Assembly (NCBI RefSeq): GCF_017315705.1
Contig: NZ_JAFLRF010000010.1
Location: forward strand, 96,780 to 160,779
Length of the DNA stretch: 64,000 nt
From: Trinickia mobilis
GTDB lineage: Bacteria > Pseudomonadota > Gammaproteobacteria > Burkholderiales > Burkholderiaceae
Direction of reading: 5' to 3'
Below the pieces are notes generated by a model. That model was given only the letters and a program-made list of their open reading frames with translations. It did not search any database and had not been told where the DNA came from. Positions 61,701-64,000 of this stretch are shown piece by piece. Position 1 is the first letter of the stretch. The number at the start of each line of letters is the position of its first letter. Position numbers and translations under genes: made by a program.

Positions 61701-64000
61701 GCGGACGCGTGCTCGTCGCGGGCCCGCCCGACGACGTGAAGGCCTGCGCCGAATCGCACACGGGGCAGGCGCTGATTCAATACGACCAAGCGCTGGGCGT
61801 GGCCGCCGCAGCGCAAATCGATACCGGCGTGCCGCTGCAATCGGCGCTCGCTGCGGCTCGCGCACGCCGCGCGGTGGAGGGCGACAACGTCGTGCGCATC
61901 GTCAACGCGCGCGAGCACAACCTGAAGGCGCTCGACGTCGACATCCCGCACGGGCGCTTCAACGTCATCACCGGCGTGTCCGGCTCGGGCAAGTCGACGC
62001 TCGCGTTCGACATCCTGTTCCATGAAGGCCAGCGCCGCTACCTCGAATCGCTCAACGCCTACGCGCGCTCGATCGTACAGCCCGCGGGGCGGCCCGAAGT
62101 CGACGCCGTCTACGGCATTCCGCCGACCGTCGCGATCGAGCAGCGCCTCTCGCGCGGCGGCCGCAAGAGCACGGTCGCGACGACCTCGGAAGTCTGGCAC
62201 TTCCTGCGCCTGCTCTATGTGAAGCTCGGGATCCAGCATTGCGTGAACGACGGCACGCCCGTCACGTCGCAAAGTGTCGAATCGATCGCGGCGCAACTGC
62301 TGCGCGATCACAAGGGCGAGCATGTCGGCTTGCTCGCGCCGCTCGTCGTCAACCGCAAGGGCGTCTATACGGATCTCGCGAAGTGGGCGAAGGCGCGCGG
62401 CAATACGCATTTGCGCGTCGACGGCGAGTTCCTGCCGGTCGATCCCTGGCCGAAGCTCGATCGCTTCCGCGAACATACGATCGAGCTGCCCGTTGCCGAT
62501 CTCGTCGTATCGGCCGATCGCGAAGCCGAGCTGCGCGGCGCGCTCGATCAGACGCTCGAACTCGGCAAGGGCGTCATGCACTTGCTCGCGCCATTGGACG
62601 GTCTCGGCGATGCGCTCAGCAACGGTCACGGCACGTCGCGCGTCGGCACGGTGAAGGTGCTGTCGGTGAAGCGCGCGTGCCCGGTGTGCGGCACGAGCTA
62701 CCCCGAACTCGATCCGCGCATGTTCTCGTACAACAGCAAGCACGGCTGGTGCACGACCTGCGTCGGCACGGGCCTCGCGCTCACGCGCGAGCAGCGCGCG
62801 GCGTTCGACGACACGACTTTTGCCGAAGACGGACGCGGCCGCGAGCAGAGCCTGCCGTCGGAGGAGCAGGAGCCGGAAGGCGTCGGCGACGCGCCGTGCC
62901 CGGACTGCCACGGCACGCGCCTGAATCCCGCCGCGCGCGCGGTGACGTTCGACGCGCACGCCATCGTCGACGTCGCGCAATGGACGGTGTCCGATACGCG
63001 CCGCTGGATCGATGCGCTCAAGATGAGCGGACGCGATGCGCAAATTGCGCGCGACGTGGTCAGCGAGATTCAGAGCCGCTTGCAATTCCTCGAAGAGGTG
63101 GGCCTTGGCTACCTGAGCCTCGATCGTGCGGCGCCGAGCCTGTCGGGCGGCGAAGCGCAGCGGATCCGCCTCGCCGCGCAGCTCGGCAGCAATCTGCAGG
63201 GCGTCTGCTACGTACTCGACGAACCGACGATCGGCCTCCATCCGCGCGACAACCAGATCCTGCTGAACGCGCTGAAAAAGCTCGGCGACAAGGGCAATAC
63301 GCTCGTCGTCGTCGAGCACGACGAGGACACGATCCGGCGTGCCGATCACATCATCGATATCGGTCCGGGCGCGGGCAAGCGCGGCGGGCAGTTGGTCGCG
63401 CAAGGCGGCGTCGGCGACCTGTCCGCGCGCGCCGATTCGCTGACCGGGCAGTTCCTCGCGGAGCCGATCGTGCATCCGCTGCAGACGCGCCGCGAGGTCG
63501 CGCAGGAAACCAAGCGCTCGGCCGCGGTGCCCGAGCGCTGGCTGACCGTGCACGGCGGCAAGCTGCACAACCTGCGCAACGTCACGGCGAACATTCCGCT
63601 CGCGCGGCTCGTGGCGATCACGGGCGTGAGCGGCTCGGGCAAATCGACGCTCGCGCGCGACGTGCTGATGACGAACCTGCTCGACGCAGTGGGCCGCTCG
63701 GTGCTGTCGTCGCCGGCGACGAGACGCGCGCGCAAGGTCGCGCAGCAGGGCGGAGCAGGCGGGCCGTCCGCGCAGAAGCGTCGCACGAGCGTGCTGGCGC
63801 GCTCGGCGCCGCGCGCGTCGCTCAGCGTCACGCACAGCTGGCAAGGCTGCGACTCGATCAGCGGCTGGGAAGCGATCGATCGCGTGCTCGAAGTCGACCA
63901 GACGCCGATCGGCAAAACGCCGCGCTCGTGCCCCGCAACCTACATCGGCGTGTGGGACACGATCCGCAAGCTCTTCGCCGACACGCTCGAAGCGCGCGCA
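58754..64000 (+). CDS. uvrA: Double-length UvrA (tandem excinuclease ABC subunit A), incomplete at right edge
   Basis: The frame from the ATG at 58754 is open to the last base, 1,749 codons, about 1.8 times a normal UvrA. Module 1 spans about residues 1-1,020 with Walker A motifs at 33 and 698 and signatures LSGGE at 543 and 893. Module 2 begins near 1,045, with Walker A motifs at 1,074 and 1,624 and a signature at 1,463. The damage-recognition C-terminal zinc motif of module 1 is intact (CPTCGGSG and CPDCDG). Its N-terminal zinc motif starts C288-x2-S291 instead of Cys-x2-Cys, while module 2 has the full form (CPVC and CTTC). Residues 189-209 are a palindromic repeat insertion. UvrA normally dimerises, so a fused dimer is a natural reading. 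AAAGGA precedes the ATG. Confidence 0.93.
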   Translation, partial: MTSGVIRIRGARQHNLKNVDLDLHTGEMTVVTGPSGSGKSSLVFDTLYAEGQRRYVETFSAYARQFLDRMDRPQVDRVDGVPPAIAIDQTNPVRSSRSTVGTMTELNDHLKLLYARAAELFDKETAQAVRHDTPETIYAELLERSKAGDPRLAVTFPVELPESATEAEVEQWLSASGYTRVQAQREVVRAPTLTAFAAPEGGGGALGAARRVPQSPTGTRKLLDVVADRFRLQKTDKVRAVEAIEASLKRGAGRVNVYVLPESSGDDAQASGTPSAPQVWRFSTGLHCPDSDLRYADPQPGLFSFNSAYGACDVCRGFGRVIGVDLGLVIPDERKTLRGGAVKTLQTPAWKECQDDLMRYAGRAGIPVNTPWAELTAEQRDWVVNGSPDWDGHWQRQWYGVKRFFSYLESKAYKMHIRVLLSKYRSYTPCETCGGARLKTESLLWRLGTKVNADAVLAPEARFMPHGVAWTRPQLEALPGLTVHDLMLLPIERIRRFFDAITLPSALLDDALKLLISEVRTRLKYLCDVGLGYLTLDRQSRTLSGGEVQRINLTTALGTSLTKTLFVLDEPSIGLHPRDLNRIVEAMQRLRDAGNTLVVVEHDPSVMLAADRLIDMGPGPGERGGTIVFDGAPGDIRKAGTLTGDYLSGRKHVADASHWARRQVDANTPKVVLEGATQHNLKDVTVEIPLQRLVCVTGVSGSGKSTLLQDVLYPALARQLGKATEAPGAYRRLTGAHCIGDVVFVDQSPIGKTARSNPASYVGAFDEIRKLFAKAPLAAQRGYGAGTFSFNSGDGRCPTCGGSGFEHIEMQFLSDVYLRCPDCDGRRYRAEVLDVKIERGMPPRALSIADVLELTVNEAAACFAKDAEVLRVLQPIVDVGLEYVKLGQPVPTLSGGEAQRLKLAGFLAETAQARGKQGASAGRLFMFDEPTTGLHFDDIAKLMRSFNKLLAGGHSLIVIEHNLDVIRAADWLIDLGPEGGDGGGRVLVAGPPDDVKACAESHTGQALIQYDQALGVAAAAQIDTGVPLQSALAAARARRAVEGDNVVRIVNAREHNLKALDVDIPHGRFNVITGVSGSGKSTLAFDILFHEGQRRYLESLNAYARSIVQPAGRPEVDAVYGIPPTVAIEQRLSRGGRKSTVATTSEVWHFLRLLYVKLGIQHCVNDGTPVTSQSVESIAAQLLRDHKGEHVGLLAPLVVNRKGVYTDLAKWAKARGNTHLRVDGEFLPVDPWPKLDRFREHTIELPVADLVVSADREAELRGALDQTLELGKGVMHLLAPLDGLGDALSNGHGTSRVGTVKVLSVKRACPVCGTSYPELDPRMFSYNSKHGWCTTCVGTGLALTREQRAAFDDTTFAEDGRGREQSLPSEEQEPEGVGDAPCPDCHGTRLNPAARAVTFDAHAIVDVAQWTVSDTRRWIDALKMSGRDAQIARDVVSEIQSRLQFLEEVGLGYLSLDRAAPSLSGGEAQRIRLAAQLGSNLQGVCYVLDEPTIGLHPRDNQILLNALKKLGDKGNTLVVVEHDEDTIRRADHIIDIGPGAGKRGGQLVAQGGVGDLSARADSLTGQFLAEPIVHPLQTRREVAQETKRSAAVPERWLTVHGGKLHNLRNVTANIPLARLVAITGVSGSGKSTLARDVLMTNLLDAVGRSVLSSPATRRARKVAQQGGAGGPSAQKRRTSVLARSAPRASLSVTHSWQGCDSISGWEAIDRVLEVDQTPIGKTPRSCPATYIGVWDTIRKLFADTLEARA
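59319..59381. repeat. 63-nt palindromic repeat inserted in frame within uvrA
   Basis: GGGCC (59319-59323) pairs with GGCCC (59377-59381), and GCCCCC (59345-59350) pairs with GGGGGC (59354-59359) around GAA. The 63 bases equal exactly 21 codons and keep the frame open. They encode Ala/Gly/Pro-rich sequence (APTLTAFAAPEGGGGALGAA) unlike the flanking UvrA sequence. The GTGCGCTTGGGGCG segment matches the palindrome after pncB, so both belong to one dispersed family. Confidence 0.7.

Noticed and set aside
60857-63844. Open frame of 995 codons on the minus strand within uvrA
   Set aside because: The plus strand encodes UvrA with all motifs in order. The antisense frame is Arg/Ala/Val-rich shadow sequence.
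1-64000. CRISPR arrays, insertion sequences, prophage or integrative element
   Set aside because: No spaced direct repeats of CRISPR type, no transposase or integrase genes and no attachment-site duplication beside the tRNA genes were seen.

Overview
The window is chromosomal DNA from a GC-rich beta-proteobacterium, most likely a member of the Burkholderiaceae (Burkholderia, Paraburkholderia, Caballeronia or Trinickia type). The evidence is the gene order fab cluster - rpoE/rseAB/mucD - lepA/lepB/rnc/era/recO/pdxJ/acpS/nagZ, an Azotobacter-type 7Fe ferredoxin, an elongation factor P with arginine at position 32 next to its rhamnosyltransferase EarP, RNase E, UvrC and RNase III with long low-complexity extensions, and a double-length UvrA. 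There is no prophage, insertion sequence, CRISPR array or secretion cluster. Nearly everything is core metabolism, so the unusual signals lie in leaders, repeats and protein insertions.

Layout. 1-6,770: ferredoxin fdxA, pncB (NAD salvage), an orphan LutC-type gene, an ion/citrate-type transporter, a 2-hydroxyacid dehydrogenase and rmuC. 6,860-10,840, minus strand: moaA, mobA and moeA (molybdenum cofactor), then a small membrane protein and an SSAT-like acetyltransferase. 10,970-17,965: rne and rluC diverging from a 0.7 kb leader, then a HAD phosphatase, a Rieske protein and an S49 peptidase. 18,116-19,452, minus strand: an RsmI-like methyltransferase and a Maf pyrophosphatase. 19,524-26,533: yceD, rpmF, plsX, fabH, fabD, fabG, acpP, fabF (fatty acid synthesis). 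26,538-31,281: a YgfX-like protein, then rpoE, rseA, rseB, mucD and a glutaredoxin-like protein (envelope stress). 31,303-39,677: lepA, lepB, rnc, era, recO, pdxJ, acpS, nagZ. 39,765-45,717: an orphan sigma-54 response regulator, efp-earP, uvrC. 45,837-46,994: pgsA and a tRNA operon (Gly-Gly-Cys). 47,197-49,745: an ElaA-type acetyltransferase, and a copper/cytochrome oxidase assembly operon (SCO, PCu(A)C, CtaG). 50,148-58,441: trehalose genes otsBA, an ABC exporter, a GT4 glycosyltransferase, a membrane protein, a DUF488 protein and a uracil-DNA glycosylase family protein. 58,754-64,000: the start of a tandem UvrA gene, still open at the right edge after 1,749 codons.

How the genes fit together. 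Membrane lipid and envelope supply (fab cluster, acpS, pgsA) sits beside envelope surveillance (RpoE, RseA, RseB, MucD), secretion and translation factors (LepB, LepA, EF-P with EarP) and RNA processing (RNase E, RNase III, Era). DNA repair recurs (RecO, RmuC, UvrC, UDG-family protein, UvrA).

The observations most worth following up are: (1) the double-length UvrA, which carries an exactly 63-nt palindromic repeat inserted in frame, with a related palindrome just after pncB; (2) a dense array of GTAACG motifs over the presumed rpoE promoter; (3) an intrinsic-terminator-like hairpin between the lepA promoter candidates and the lepA start; (4) a possible leaderless promoter for rnc; (5) long structured leaders before rne and before the GT4 gene. 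All calls were made by reading the sequence without database searches. Starts were chosen from ribosome binding sites and family lengths.
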